From Larsenimonas salina (GTDB taxonomy: Bacteria; Pseudomonadota; Gammaproteobacteria; Pseudomonadales; Halomonadaceae), in assembly GCF_023736155.1 (NCBI RefSeq), contig NZ_JAMLJJ010000001.1, positions 310,001 through 374,000 on the forward strand: 64,000 nucleotides of DNA, in the 5' to 3' direction. The translations under genes and the position numbers were made by a program. Below the pieces are notes generated by a model, which was not told the origin of the DNA, searched no databases, and worked only from the letters and a program-made list of their open reading frames with translations. Below are positions 1 to 10,134 of the stretch, piece by piece. Position 1 is the stretch's first letter. The number at the start of each line of letters is the position of its first letter.

Positions 1-318
1 GGGCGTAATGGACGGATCAGTCAGTGCCATCACGATCAGCATGCCAACAAGCAGTGCCTGGGTGATCAAAAGCCAGCCGCGTCGCCGCCCGAGAAACGGC
101 AGATGAAAGCGGTCCAACAGCGGCGCCCAGGCGAACTTCAGGGTATACGGCAGCCCGACCAGGGCCAGAAGCCCCACGTTTTCGAGCGACACGCCCGAGT
201 CGGTCATCCAGGCCTGTAGAACACTGCCGGTCAACAGCAGAGGCAACCCGGAGGCAAAGCCCATCAAGAAGGTGATGACGTGACGACGAATCATTGAAAG
301 ACGGGAGGTACTGATCAC
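1..318 (-). CDS. ampG: AmpG-like muropeptide MFS permease, N-terminal part
   Basis: This is the first ~106 residues of a major facilitator permease that runs off the window's left edge. The segments MGFASGLPLLLTG and PFLGRRRGWLL with the sequence between them match the N-terminus of AmpG. AmpG imports anhydro-muropeptides (GlcNAc-anhMurNAc peptides) across the inner membrane for peptidoglycan recycling. I chose the GTG at 318 because an AGGAAG Shine-Dalgarno lies about 10 bases upstream and the resulting lead-in matches the length seen in AmpG. An ATG at 294 in the same frame has no such site. The gene is divergent from the isomerase at 590. Only about two membrane helices are visible, so the family call rests on N-terminal similarity. 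Confidence 0.8.
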   Translation of the reverse strand, partial: MISTSRLSMIRRHVITFLMGFASGLPLLLTGSVLQAWMTDSGVSLENVGLLALVGLPYTLKFAWAPLLDRFHLPFLGRRRGWLLITQALLVGMLIVMALTDPSITP

Positions 319-589
319 CGTGAGCCTGCTTCCTTACCTGGATATGAACGACCCGTGGCCGCGATGCAGTGCAAAGGTCGCATGGCGATTGCCCCTTCGC
401 AAGGCGTTCGAAACGCGCGGCCTCGAAAAAAGCCGTTGACCGCCGTCAAAGACGGCCAAAAAGCGCATTCAACATCGAAAGGTTACTTGACTCATGCCAT
501 CATGTAACAAAGTAAGATGCGCCGTTTTGCACCGCTTTCCTCGAAATGAGGCGCAGAGTTTTTCGTCCAGGGCAGCAAGAAGGTTTTGA

Positions 590-1096
590 ATGACCCCAAT
601 AGAATCGCATCAAGTCGTCGGGTTTCACTATGTTTTGCGCGATGAGCGCCACCGCGTGCTCGATGACTCCTTCAAGCGGGCCAAACCGCTTTATTATCTC
701 CACGGTCATGCCAACATCATGACGGCACTCGAACATGAGATCGACGGGCGAACGCCGGGCGAGACGTTCGAGATCACCATCGACCCTGCAAACGCCTATG
801 GCGAGCGCAACGAAGCATTGATGCAGTCTGTCAACCGCGCTGCATTTGGCAATGCCGAGCTGGCACCGGGCATGCGCTTCGAGGCCAACGGGCCTGATGG
901 CGCGCGGACCGTCACGGTCGTCGATATCGATGAAAGCGTTGTCACCGTGGACGCCAATCATCCGCTGGCCGGTCGTACACTCAATTATTACGTCGAACTG
1001 CTTGATCAGCGCGAGGCCACTCGCGCCGAGCTTGCCAAGGGCCATCCGCTCGACCCGAGTGTGCAGCCTTCGGAGGTCGAGGATAAGAAGCTCTGA
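590..1096 (+). CDS. FKBP-type peptidyl-prolyl isomerase, SlyD-like
   Basis: A 168-residue cytoplasmic FKBP-type peptidyl-prolyl cis-trans isomerase. It has the SlyD-type layout: an N-terminal FKBP half (VVGFHYVLRDE), the loop GHANIMTALEHEIDGRTPGE, and the inserted flap domain ending in DANHPLAGRTL. No signal peptide is visible. The metal-binding His/Cys-rich tail of E. coli SlyD is absent, and the protein ends EVEDKKL. The start ATG follows an AAGAAGG ribosome site. The second isomerase of the same family, at 49233-49715, does carry a His-rich tail, so the two are probably not interchangeable in metal handling. The sequence gives no specific substrate. Confidence 0.9.
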   Translation: MTPIESHQVVGFHYVLRDERHRVLDDSFKRAKPLYYLHGHANIMTALEHEIDGRTPGETFEITIDPANAYGERNEALMQSVNRAAFGNAELAPGMRFEANGPDGARTVTVVDIDESVVTVDANHPLAGRTLNYYVELLDQREATRAELAKGHPLDPSVQPSEVEDKKL

Positions 1097-1116
1097 GCTT
1101 CTTACCCTTTCAGACG

Positions 1117-1731
1117 TTAGCGCATGACCCACCAATTTTGATCCCAGGCGCGCATGACGCGCTCTGGGTACCACGTCTGGCCAAGGCTTCCGTTGTAGCG
1201 TGCCAGGGCCTGAGTCATGTCGCCTCCGCTTCGTTTGAGGTAGTGCGCTAAAATCGCACAGCCGTAGCGCAAGTTGGTGGCAGGGTCGAGCAAGTCGTCG
1301 CCAGGGCGGTCAAACACCGTTTTCCAGAACGGCATGACCTGCATGAGGCCGACAGCGCCGGCCGGCGATACCGCCCTGGGGTCAAAAAGGCTTTCCACCT
1401 CGATCACCGACAGCACCAGCTCGGGCGATAGCCCAGCTCGGCTCGATTCCTGAATAATCAGCGTCAAAAAGCCGTGGCGAAAGGTGGCATCCGAGAGGTA
1501 ATGGCTCAGCCTGAAATCCATGTCGAGCTGCCAGACGCGGGCGTCAAGGTCGGTATCGAAGTAGCTGGTAGAGGCGGTGGGGAGGGCGGTGAGCAGGGTG
1601 GATTCATCGGTCAGTGCAGCCCCTGCCGGGGCCGCACCAAGAAGTGATACGCAGGCGCTTAGGCCGAAATTAACGGCCCACCGTGTGAAGGTGTTCGATG
1701 ATCGCGTCTTGCGCCACCATCGTAGCGTCAC
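1117..1731 (-). CDS. Lytic transglycosylase, SLT domain, exported
   Basis: A small family-1 lytic transglycosylase that cleaves the glycan strand of peptidoglycan to anhydro-muropeptides. The catalytic glutamate lies in IEVESLFDP, followed by [10 protein letters not shown] and ARYNGS, the expected order for the SLT fold. The N-terminus ([15 protein letters not shown] then a hydrophobic stretch ending AAPAGA) reads as a signal peptide. I chose the GTG at 1731: AAGGGA lies ~10 bases upstream, and this gives a charged start before the hydrophobic segment. The open frame extends further upstream, but only as a shadow of proS. With this start the gene overlaps the 3' end of proS by 62 bases, which suggests coupling. 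The exact start is uncertain. Confidence 0.8.
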   Translation of the reverse strand: MTLRWWRKTRSSNTFTRWAVNFGLSACVSLLGAAPAGAALTDESTLLTALPTASTSYFDTDLDARVWQLDMDFRLSHYLSDATFRHGFLTLIIQESSRAGLSPELVLSVIEVESLFDPRAVSPAGAVGLMQVMPFWKTVFDRPGDDLLDPATNLRYGCAILAHYLKRSGGDMTQALARYNGSLGQTWYPERVMRAWDQNWWVMR

Positions 1732-3373
1732 TGTCTCGTCGTCCCTTGTATTCGTACTCACCCGTTTTAAGCCCTCGATCACCGATGACAATCCGATGTG
1801 GCACGCCCAGAAGCTCGAGGTCGGCAAACTTGTTGCCGGGGCGCAGGTCACGATCATCGAGCAGGACGTCGAACCCGGCGCTTGAAAGCGTCTGATAAAG
1901 CGCCTCCGACGCCTCACGAACGGCCTCTGACTTGTGCGCATTCATCGGCACCAGCGCGACATCGAACGGCGCGAGTGCCTGCGGCCAGGTAATGCCCTGC
2001 TCATCGTGATTCTGCTCGATAGCAGCCGCCACGATACGTGAGACTCCGATGCCATAGCAGCCCATGCTCATGGGCACGGCCTGGCCGTTTTCATCGAGCA
2101 CGGTCGCGCCCATGGCCTCGGAATACTTGCAGCCGAGCTGGAACACATGGCCGACCTCGATGCCGCGGGCGATCGACAGTGCGCCGGAGCCGTCCGGGGC
2201 CGGGTCACCTGCGACCACGTTGCGAATATCGGCAACCTCGGGCAGTGGCAGGTCTCGCTCCCAGTTGATGTTGACGTAGTGCTTGCCATCCTGGTTCGCG
2301 CCGGCCGCAAAATCGCTCATGACGGCCACATCCCGGTCTATAACGGCGGGAAGGTCGAGACCTACAGGGCCGATCGAGCCGAATCCGGCGCCTACTGCGT
2401 TTCGAACTTCCTCATCGCTTGCCATGGTCAGCGGCGCTTTCACCTGAGGCAGATGCTCGGCCTTGACTTCGTTAAGTTCGTGATCCCCGCGCACTAAAAG
2501 CGCGACGAGGCCGTCTTCGCCATGAACGATCAAGGTCTTGATGGTCTTTTCGATCGCAAGACCGTGCTCGTCGACCAGCGCCTTGATGGTCTTGGCGTTC
2601 GGTGTATCGATCAGCGACATCGGTGCCGTCGGCGCAGCGCGCTCGGCGGAGGGCGCCTCGGCGGACGCCTTTTCCATGTTGGCGGCGTAGTCTGAGTTGG
2701 CCGAAAACACGATGGCGTCTTCGCCGGAATCGGCAATCACATGAAACTCATGGGAGCCTTCACCGCCGATGGAGCCGTTGTCGGCGATCACCGCGCGAAA
2801 ATCAAGGCCAAGGCGCGTAAAGACGCGCACATAGGCGTCGAACATGCGCTGGTAGGTCTCGGCAAGCGAGGCCTGGTCGAGATGGAAGGAGTAGGCGTCC
2901 TTCATGATGAATTCGCGCGAGCGCATCACGCCAAAGCGCGGGCGGATTTCATCGCGAAACTTGGTTTGAATCTGGAAGAAATTGACCGGCAGTTGCTTGT
3001 AGGAGCGCAGCTCACGGCGGGCCAGGTCGGTAATGACCTCTTCGTGGGTTGGGCCGATGCAGAATTCACGCGTGTGGCGGTCGTGCACCCGTAGAAGTTC
3101 CGGGCCGTATTGCTCCCAGCGGCCGGATTCCTGCCACAGCTCACCCGGTTGCACGGCTGGCATCAGTATTTCCTGAGCGCCGGCCTGGGTCATCTCTTCC
3201 CGAACGATCGCTTCGACCTTTCGAAGGGTTTTGATCCCAAGGGGCAGCCAGGTGTAAAGGCCGGAGGCTAGCCTGCGAATCATGCCGGCGCGCAGCATCA
3301 GTTGGTGGCTGATGATCTCGGCGTCGGCCGGCGTCTCTTTAAGCGTTGAAATCAATAGATCGGTGGCGCGCAT
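1670..3373 (-). CDS. proS: Prolyl-tRNA synthetase
   Basis: Class II aminoacyl-tRNA synthetase of 567 residues that charges tRNA-Pro in the cytoplasm. Motif 2 is seen at [19 protein letters not shown] and motif 3 at [17 protein letters not shown]. Between them lies the long bacterial-type insertion editing domain that hydrolyses Ala-tRNA-Pro, and a C-terminal anticodon-binding domain ([10 protein letters not shown] to the end) follows. The length is normal for bacterial-type ProRS. The 3' end runs into the start of the transglycosylase gene. Upstream, 104 bases separate it from the ABC exporter gene, which has the same orientation. Confidence 0.97.
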   Translation of the reverse strand: MRATDLLISTLKETPADAEIISHQLMLRAGMIRRLASGLYTWLPLGIKTLRKVEAIVREEMTQAGAQEILMPAVQPGELWQESGRWEQYGPELLRVHDRHTREFCIGPTHEEVITDLARRELRSYKQLPVNFFQIQTKFRDEIRPRFGVMRSREFIMKDAYSFHLDQASLAETYQRMFDAYVRVFTRLGLDFRAVIADNGSIGGEGSHEFHVIADSGEDAIVFSANSDYAANMEKASAEAPSAERAAPTAPMSLIDTPNAKTIKALVDEHGLAIEKTIKTLIVHGEDGLVALLVRGDHELNEVKAEHLPQVKAPLTMASDEEVRNAVGAGFGSIGPVGLDLPAVIDRDVAVMSDFAAGANQDGKHYVNINWERDLPLPEVADIRNVVAGDPAPDGSGALSIARGIEVGHVFQLGCKYSEAMGATVLDENGQAVPMSMGCYGIGVSRIVAAAIEQNHDEQGITWPQALAPFDVALVPMNAHKSEAVREASEALYQTLSSAGFDVLLDDRDLRPGNKFADLELLGVPHRIVIGDRGLKTGEYEYKGRRDSDATMVAQDAIIEHLHTVGR

Positions 3374-3477
3374 CGTGCCGCATTCCTTTTTTATAAGGGC
3401 AACTGAAGAGGTAGGGGCCGATTGTACGGTCTAACGTGAACTCCGGCAAAGCGCCTGCCGCCTTGCCGGCAACGCCC

Positions 3478-5199
3478 TCAAGGTGAGGGCGTCTTGAAGT
3501 CTGAAAGATTGAGTGTGTGTTCGTGAAATGCGCCGAGGCTGTCCCGGTGAGCGATGCTCACTCGGGTAGTGTCTGGAAGCCGCTCAGTCAGAAGCTCATA
3601 GAGCGCGCGCTCGGTGTCCATGTCGAGTGCCGAGGTTGCCTCATCCAGAAACAGCCATTCTGGCGCCTTGAGCAGGGCGCGCGCGAACGCCAGCCGCTGC
3701 TGCTCGCCGGGCGAGAGCTGCTGGGCCCAGTGATCGTAATCATCCAGGCGCTCGGCAAGTGCGTCCAGTCGGCAGTCCTTGAGCAGCGCTTTCAGCGACT
3801 GATCGGTTTGATCGGTGGTGCGTTTGGGGTAGATCAAGGCCTCTCTCAGGGTACCGATCGGCAGATAGGGGCTTTGAGGCAGAAACATCAGTTGCTCACT
3901 GCGCTCAATCTGGCCTTCCCACCAGGGCCAGATGCCGGCAAGTGTTCGGAAAAGAACACTCTTGCCGGTGCCGGAGGGGGCAGTGATCAACGTGTGCTGA
4001 CCGGGTTCGAGCCGCAGGTGATCGATGTTGATCAGCGACCGGCCACCGGGCAGGCCGAGCGTGACGTTTTTCAGCTCGATGGCGTGTGCGCTGGTGTCGA
4101 AGTGCTGTTTTTCCCGCAGATTGGGCGGCGTCAGTTGGGCCATGTTCTCGTTCATGGTGGTCAAGCGATCGACGACCGAGCGCCAGGCGGCAAGCGCTGC
4201 GTAGTTATCGACAAACCAGCTCAACGCGTCCTGCACTCGGCCAAAGGCGTTGACGACCCGCATCAACCCACCAAGCTGCATGGCACCGCCGAAGTACGCC
4301 GGTGCTGCGATCAGGATCGGAAAGATGATGGCTGCCTGGCTGTAGGCTGAGGTGAAGCCCACCAGGTATTTCTGCGTGTTCATGATGCTCATGAAGTTGC
4401 GCCAGACCATGGTGAACCGCTGACGCAGAAAGTGCTTTTCTGTCTCTTCACCCCCGTACAGCGCAATACGCTCCGAATTTTCGCGAAGCCTTGCCATCGA
4501 GAAACGAAAGTTGGCCTCGTAGCGCTGCTGAGTGAAATTCAAAGAGATCAGGCGGCGGCCAACGTAGTGAGTGATAACGCTGCCGATCACCGCGTATAAA
4601 AGCGCGGCCCACAGCATGAAGCCCGGGATGGCGATTTCTGTGTCGCCGAGATTGAACGTTACGGCGGTGGAGAGGTGCCAAAGGATGACAGAGAAGCTTG
4701 CAAGCGAGACAAGTGAGCGCAGCAGACCAAGTGACAGGCTTAAGGTGTTGTCGGTAAACCGGTCGATGTCTTCCGAGATGCGCTGATCGGGGTTATCCGA
4801 CTCGTCGTGGCGAAGCTCCATCAAATAATAGGTTTTGTTGTCCAGCCAGCGGTCGAAGTAGACGTTGGTCAACCAGCGACGCCACCGAATCTTGAGCCAG
4901 GCCGTGAGGTAGTACTGCAGTACCGCGAAAAAAATATAGACCGAGGCCAGGATCGAAAAGTAGCCAATCAGCGACCAGAACGCCTCGAGATCGAGCTCCT
5001 GAAGGGCGTTGTAGAACTTGCCGTTCCACTCATTGAGCAGCACCGTGAAATAGACCATCAAAAGCGACATCGAGATGATCGTGATCAAAAGCGCCCAGGC
5101 CGACCAGCGTTCTTCAGAGGTTGTCCAGTAAGGCTTGGTCAGTGCCCAGACCTTGGCCAGAAAGTGGCGATGGCGGGAGGTATTCAAGAGTCGAGACAA
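3478..5199 (-). CDS. Fused ABC transporter permease/ATPase, SbmA/BacA (YddA) type
   Basis: A 573-residue inner-membrane half-transporter. Residues ~20-340 form a membrane domain of the SbmA/BacA-like type, with several helices and the conserved FDRWLDNKTYYLMEL region. Residues ~370-570 are an ABC ATPase with Walker A APSGTGKS, signature LSPGEQQR and Walker B WLFLDEATSALD. The E. coli YddA and Rv1819c families share this layout. Members import peptides, vitamin B12 or antimicrobial peptides, or act in very-long-chain fatty acid handling; the substrate here is unknown. The start appears to be TTG at 5199 with AAGGA six bases upstream. It stands alone between trmJ and proS. Confidence 0.88.
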   Translation of the reverse strand: MSRLLNTSRHRHFLAKVWALTKPYWTTSEERWSAWALLITIISMSLLMVYFTVLLNEWNGKFYNALQELDLEAFWSLIGYFSILASVYIFFAVLQYYLTAWLKIRWRRWLTNVYFDRWLDNKTYYLMELRHDESDNPDQRISEDIDRFTDNTLSLSLGLLRSLVSLASFSVILWHLSTAVTFNLGDTEIAIPGFMLWAALLYAVIGSVITHYVGRRLISLNFTQQRYEANFRFSMARLRENSERIALYGGEETEKHFLRQRFTMVWRNFMSIMNTQKYLVGFTSAYSQAAIIFPILIAAPAYFGGAMQLGGLMRVVNAFGRVQDALSWFVDNYAALAAWRSVVDRLTTMNENMAQLTPPNLREKQHFDTSAHAIELKNVTLGLPGGRSLINIDHLRLEPGQHTLITAPSGTGKSVLFRTLAGIWPWWEGQIERSEQLMFLPQSPYLPIGTLREALIYPKRTTDQTDQSLKALLKDCRLDALAERLDDYDHWAQQLSPGEQQRLAFARALLKAPEWLFLDEATSALDMDTERALYELLTERLPDTTRVSIAHRDSLGAFHEHTLNLSDFKTPSP

Positions 5200-5288
5200 G
5201 AGAGTTCCTTAACACATCGATCGGTGCGCGGTTGTCAGTCATTCAAGCAGGCAGGCTATTAGTCCGGGTTTTGGCGCGCGGGTTCCCC

Positions 5289-6026
5289 TTAGGAAGACTC
5301 ATCGGTCGGCGATTGTAAGGCATTGATCATGCCTCGAAGCATCGACAGTTCTTTTTTGCTGGGCTGGGCGCGGGTAAATACCGCCCGCAGTCGATCAAAC
5401 GTTCGAGCATGGGGTTGGTTGTGAAAGCCAGCGTCGTCAAGGCGTTGCTCTAGGTGATGAAAAAACGCCTGCATTTGGGCCTGCGTCGGTTTTTCAGCTT
5501 CCCGGGGCGCCTGTAGTCGATAGTCGCTTTCCGGCAGCTTGCGCCACGCATTAAAGACTTCGTGGGCGCAGATCTGAACGGCTTGCGCGAGATTCAAAAC
5601 CGGATAGTCGGGCGCGGTCGGGAGTGTCATTTGATGGGTGCAGCACTGAATCTCGTCATTGGTCAGCCCAAACCGCTCGCGACCGAACACCAGCGCGACA
5701 CTGCCGCTTCTGGCTTCATCCAGCACCTGATGCGCCATATCGTCCGGTTCGCTGAAGTGCGGCAGGGGAAAGCTTCGAAGCCGGGCGCTGGCGCCGATCA
5801 CCATGGTGCAGTCGCTGACGGCGTCTTCCAGGCGCTCGACGACGGTGGCGCACTCGAGAAGGTCGGTGGCGCCTGCAGCCATGGCAAATGCGTCATCGTC
5901 TGGAAAACTTCGTGGGGCGACCAGCGTGAGTTGGTTCAGTCCCATGGTTTTCATGGCTCGAGCGGCCGAGCCGATGTTGCCTGGGTGGTAGGTCTGGACC
6001 AGTACAATTTTGATATTGGAGAGCAT
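5289..6026 (-). CDS. trmJ: tRNA (cytidine/uridine-2'-O-)-methyltransferase TrmJ
   Basis: SPOUT-class RNA methyltransferase of 245 residues. The start MLSNIKIVLVQTYHPGNIGS and the SAM-binding knot segment VFGRERFGLTNDE are characteristic of TrmJ, which methylates the 2'-O of position 32 in several tRNAs. The ATG at 6026 was preferred over an upstream in-frame start because the family begins at this point. The C-terminal region (FFHHLEQRLDDAGF) fits the TrmJ dimer extension. No iscR or suhB neighbour is present, unlike E. coli. Confidence 0.92.
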   Translation of the reverse strand: MLSNIKIVLVQTYHPGNIGSAARAMKTMGLNQLTLVAPRSFPDDDAFAMAAGATDLLECATVVERLEDAVSDCTMVIGASARLRSFPLPHFSEPDDMAHQVLDEARSGSVALVFGRERFGLTNDEIQCCTHQMTLPTAPDYPVLNLAQAVQICAHEVFNAWRKLPESDYRLQAPREAEKPTQAQMQAFFHHLEQRLDDAGFHNQPHARTFDRLRAVFTRAQPSKKELSMLRGMINALQSPTDESS

Positions 6027-6092
6027 AGCGACTCGATCAAGCGGGGTTGGTGCGCAGGCTAGCGTAAAGCACAATCGCTTAAAAGGCACGGC

Positions 6093-6120
6093 ATAAAAAA
6101 GCCCCGCCAGTGGCGGGGCT
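6093..6120 (-). terminator. Rho-independent terminator of groES-groL
   Basis: On the minus strand, an 8-bp GC-rich stem (GCCCCGCC / GGCGGGGC) is followed by a run of six T. It lies 27 bases past the groL stop. Confidence 0.93.
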
Positions 6121-6146
6121 TGATCGTGCTATGGCGAAGGGGGGGC

Positions 6147-7844
<1,698 letters not shown>

Positions 7845-8138
7845 TCAGCTTTCGAGTACGCCAAGAACGTCGCTTTCGCTCATGATCAATACTTCTTCGC
7901 CATCGATGTTTTGTTTTTCGATACCGAAGCCGTCCTTGAAGATCACTGTGTCGCCGACTTTGACGTCCAGCGGGCGCGTGTCACCGTTATCCAGGATGCG
8001 GCCATTACCTACAGCGAGGATTTCGCCACGGGTCGGCTTCTCTTTGGCATTACCAGGCAAAACGATGCCACCGGCGGTTTTTTCTTCTTCTTCGACGCGG
8101 CGAACTACGACGCGATCGTGCAAGGGACGAATGTTCAT
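7845..8138 (-). CDS. groES: Co-chaperonin GroES
   Basis: 97-residue Hsp10 lid of the GroEL chamber. [14 protein letters not shown] is the conserved start. The mobile loop ([18 protein letters not shown]) and the C-terminal ESDVLGVLE are intact. The start ATG has a strong ribosome site (CAGGAGAACGTGAGCA). First gene of the groES-groL operon. Confidence 0.99.
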   Translation of the reverse strand: MNIRPLHDRVVVRRVEEEEKTAGGIVLPGNAKEKPTRGEILAVGNGRILDNGDTRPLDVKVGDTVIFKDGFGIEKQNIDGEEVLIMSESDVLGVLES

Positions 8139-8192
8139 TGCTCACGTTCTCCTGATGGTTGCATGAACTCAAACGAGAATGTTCAAGGTTCG

Positions 8193-8208
8193 GAAGGCCA
8201 TGGCCTTC
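8193..8208. repeat. 16-bp perfect palindrome in the groES leader
   Basis: GAAGGCCATGGCCTTC is its own reverse complement. It lies in the untranslated leader between the sigma-32-type promoter and groES, where it could fold in the mRNA or bind a dimeric regulator. No known regulator is recognised. Confidence 0.6.
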
Positions 8209-8252
8209 GCAGTTTCAAGGACCCCAATTCGTGTTTCTGGGTCGTGACTGCT

Positions 8253-8280
8253 TAATGTGGTCACCAAGAGAAGTTTCAAG
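8253..8280 (-). promoter_or_regulatory. Sigma-32 (heat-shock) type promoter of groES-groL
   Basis: On the minus strand, CTTGAA (8280-8275) is followed by a 14-base spacer and CCACATTA (8260-8253). This is close to the RpoH consensus CTTGAA-N13/14-CCCCATNT. It would start transcription about 105 bases upstream of groES. Two more CTTGAA words lie downstream at 8214-8219 and 8182-8187, but they lack a good -10 element. Confidence 0.75.
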
Positions 8281-8297
8281 GGGATAAGCCAAAAAAA

Positions 8298-8789
8298 TTA
8301 TCGACGCGAGTCATCATCCTTGGGCACGTATTCGCCTTCGATGGTGGTGCCGGATTGATCGCCGTGCCCATCGTGGCGCTGGGTGTGGTGTGTTGAGCTG
8401 TCGAAGGTCTGGCCTGATGCGGTGGGGCCTGCTCCGTGAACGCCCTGACGTTCCCTGAGCTTTCGAGACACCATGGGACGCATGAACGGCATCAGCATAA
8501 AAAGCCCGACAATGTCGGAGAGCGGCCCTGGTAGAATGAGCAGTACCCCGGCAAACACGTAGGCGGCCACCTGGATGAAGGTGTCGCTCGGTGCGGCCTG
8601 GCCTGCCATGACGCTTTCCTGGGCTTCACGAAGCGTTGCCAGCCCTTCACGTCGGATAAGGTGCGTGCCGATTGCGAAGGAGCCAATGATCCAGAGTAGG
8701 GTCAACAAAAAGCCCAGCTGCTGGCCAAGCATCACAAGCGCTGTGAAATCCAGGATCAGCAGCAGGGCGAGAATAAACAGTATGGGCAT
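8298..8789 (-). CDS. fxsA: FxsA family membrane protein
   Basis: A 163-residue inner-membrane protein. The N-terminal hydrophobic region (MPILFILALLLILDFTALVML), the segment GSFAIGTHLIRREGLATLREAQ, and the helix around ILPGPLSDIVGLFMLMPFMR match the FxsA family. In E. coli, overproduction of FxsA blocks exclusion of phage T7 by the F plasmid; the physiological role is unclear. The tail after ~residue 120 is polar and His-rich and probably disordered. FxsA commonly sits beside groESL in gammaproteobacteria, as here, but its start lies beyond a separate gap and it is not part of the groES transcript. Confidence 0.88.
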   Translation of the reverse strand: MPILFILALLLILDFTALVMLGQQLGFLLTLLWIIGSFAIGTHLIRREGLATLREAQESVMAGQAAPSDTFIQVAAYVFAGVLLILPGPLSDIVGLFMLMPFMRPMVSRKLRERQGVHGAGPTASGQTFDSSTHHTQRHDGHGDQSGTTIEGEYVPKDDDSRR

Positions 8790-8849
8790 GAGTGGTCCCC
8801 GGTTTCATGATAGAGGGTGAGTCATGATGGCGAGTGTACACAAATGCAA

Positions 8850-8870
8850 GTGCCCCGACATCGGGGGCAC
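8850..8870 (-). terminator. Possible weak terminator after the ComEA-like gene
   Basis: A 7-bp stem GTGCCCC / GGGGCAC lies about 70 bases past the stop of the ComEA-like gene. The following T run is poor, so this is a hairpin with uncertain terminator function. Confidence 0.35.
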
Positions 8871-8939
8871 TCTTAATGCGCCGCATGATATGCCTTTCGG
8901 CATGATTTCGATGCGGTGTTTAGAGGAATAAAAGCGGGC

Positions 8940-9221
8940 TTAGTTGGAGGAAATATGCATACGGGTTCGGTTTTTCTCGATCAGGCTCTCGCCGATGCCC
9001 TTGACGTCACTTAACCCCTCCAGATTCTCGAAAGGCCCATTCGCTTCTCGGTAGGCGACAATGGCTTCAGCTTTTTTCTCACCAATGCCCTTGAGTTCCG
9101 AAAGCTGCTCTACCGTTGCGGTATTGATGTCGATCTGAGTATTGGCGTCGTTTGCAAAGGCTTGCGTGTGCGCCATCGATAGGGCCGCTGTCGTGATCAG
9201 TGCGGCAACGAGTTTTTTCAT
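8940..9221 (-). CDS. ComEA-like helix-hairpin-helix protein, exported
   Basis: A 93-residue protein with an N-terminal signal peptide (MKKLVAALITTAALSMAHTQAFA) followed by a ComEA-type tandem helix-hairpin-helix DNA-binding domain: INTATVEQLSELKGIGEKKA then LEGLSDVKGIGESLIEKNR. ComEA proteins bind incoming DNA in the periplasm during natural transformation. Short stand-alone versions like this are widespread in Pseudomonas and Halomonas, and not all are tied to competence. No com or pil genes are adjacent. Function beyond DNA binding is not shown. Confidence 0.88.
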   Translation of the reverse strand: MKKLVAALITTAALSMAHTQAFANDANTQIDINTATVEQLSELKGIGEKKAEAIVAYREANGPFENLEGLSDVKGIGESLIEKNRTRMHISSN

Positions 9222-9406
9222 GAAAGCCTCTCTGAGTCAGAAGGTGATTGAGCTCTGTAACATGAGGTGATGCCAATTAATCTTAATGTGAGATTTTTCT
9301 TATCTATTGGATTGTTTGATGGGTAAAACGTACTCACTTATCGGCTTTGGACCGCTTGGACCCTAATTTCGTATACTCACGTTTTTCCGATTCGATAGGA
9401 CCCCTG

Positions 9407-10096
9407 ATGACTCCTCTTATCATCGCGCTGGACAAGATGGATTGTGCTCAGGCGCTGGCGCTGGCCGACACGCTCGACCCTACACAGTGTCGTGTGAAAG
9501 TGGGCAAGGAACTCTTTACCCGTGAGGGCCCGGCGGTAGTCAACGCACTGCATGCCAAGGGGTTCGAGGTGTTTCTTGATCTCAAGTTTCACGATATTCC
9601 CCATACCGTTGCCCAGGCCGTTGAAGCCTCGGCCGATCTGGGCGTCTGGATGGTAAACGTGCATGCCCAGGGTGGGCCCGCGATGCTCGAGGCGGCGGCC
9701 AATCGGCTGACCGTTGGTGGTTATGACACCAAGTTGATCGCCGTTACTGTATTGACCAGTATGTCGGAACAGGAGTTGAGCCAGATTGGGATTGGTGGAT
9801 CATTGGATGCGCATGTTACGCGACTGGCAGCCATGAGCTTCAATGCTGGGCTTGATGGAGTGGTATGCTCAGCGCACGAAGCTTCAATGATTCGACAGGC
9901 AACAAGCGATGCGTTTTTGAGAGTGACGCCGGGCATTCGACCTGCCTTTGCAGCGAAGAACGATCAATCGCGCATAATGACGCCAAAGCAGGCGCTTGAT
10001 GCGGGAAGTACACATTTGGTGGTCGGACGACCGGTCACTCAGGCAGAGGCGCCCCAATACGCGCTGGAGCGCATCATTGACGAGCTTCATGGATAA
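9407..10096 (+). CDS. pyrF: Orotidine 5'-phosphate decarboxylase
   Basis: 229-residue enzyme that converts OMP to UMP in the last step of pyrimidine synthesis. The catalytic motif DLKFHDIPHTV (Asp-x-Lys-x-x-x-Asp region) and the C-terminal phosphate loop HLVVGRPVTQA are intact. The ATG at 9407 is preceded by AGGA with a six-base gap; a longer in-frame start at 9347 has no ribosome site. A TATACT -10-like element lies at 9372-9377. The gene is convergent with lapB, with a small AACCCT/AGGGTT hairpin between the two. In E. coli pyrF follows lapB on the same strand; here the orientation is reversed. Confidence 0.97.
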   Translation: MTPLIIALDKMDCAQALALADTLDPTQCRVKVGKELFTREGPAVVNALHAKGFEVFLDLKFHDIPHTVAQAVEASADLGVWMVNVHAQGGPAMLEAAANRLTVGGYDTKLIAVTVLTSMSEQELSQIGIGGSLDAHVTRLAAMSFNAGLDGVVCSAHEASMIRQATSDAFLRVTPGIRPAFAAKNDQSRIMTPKQALDAGSTHLVVGRPVTQAEAPQYALERIIDELHG

Positions 10097-10134
10097 AACC
10101 CTTTGAGGGTTATTCGTGTGCCCTCGGTCAGCGG

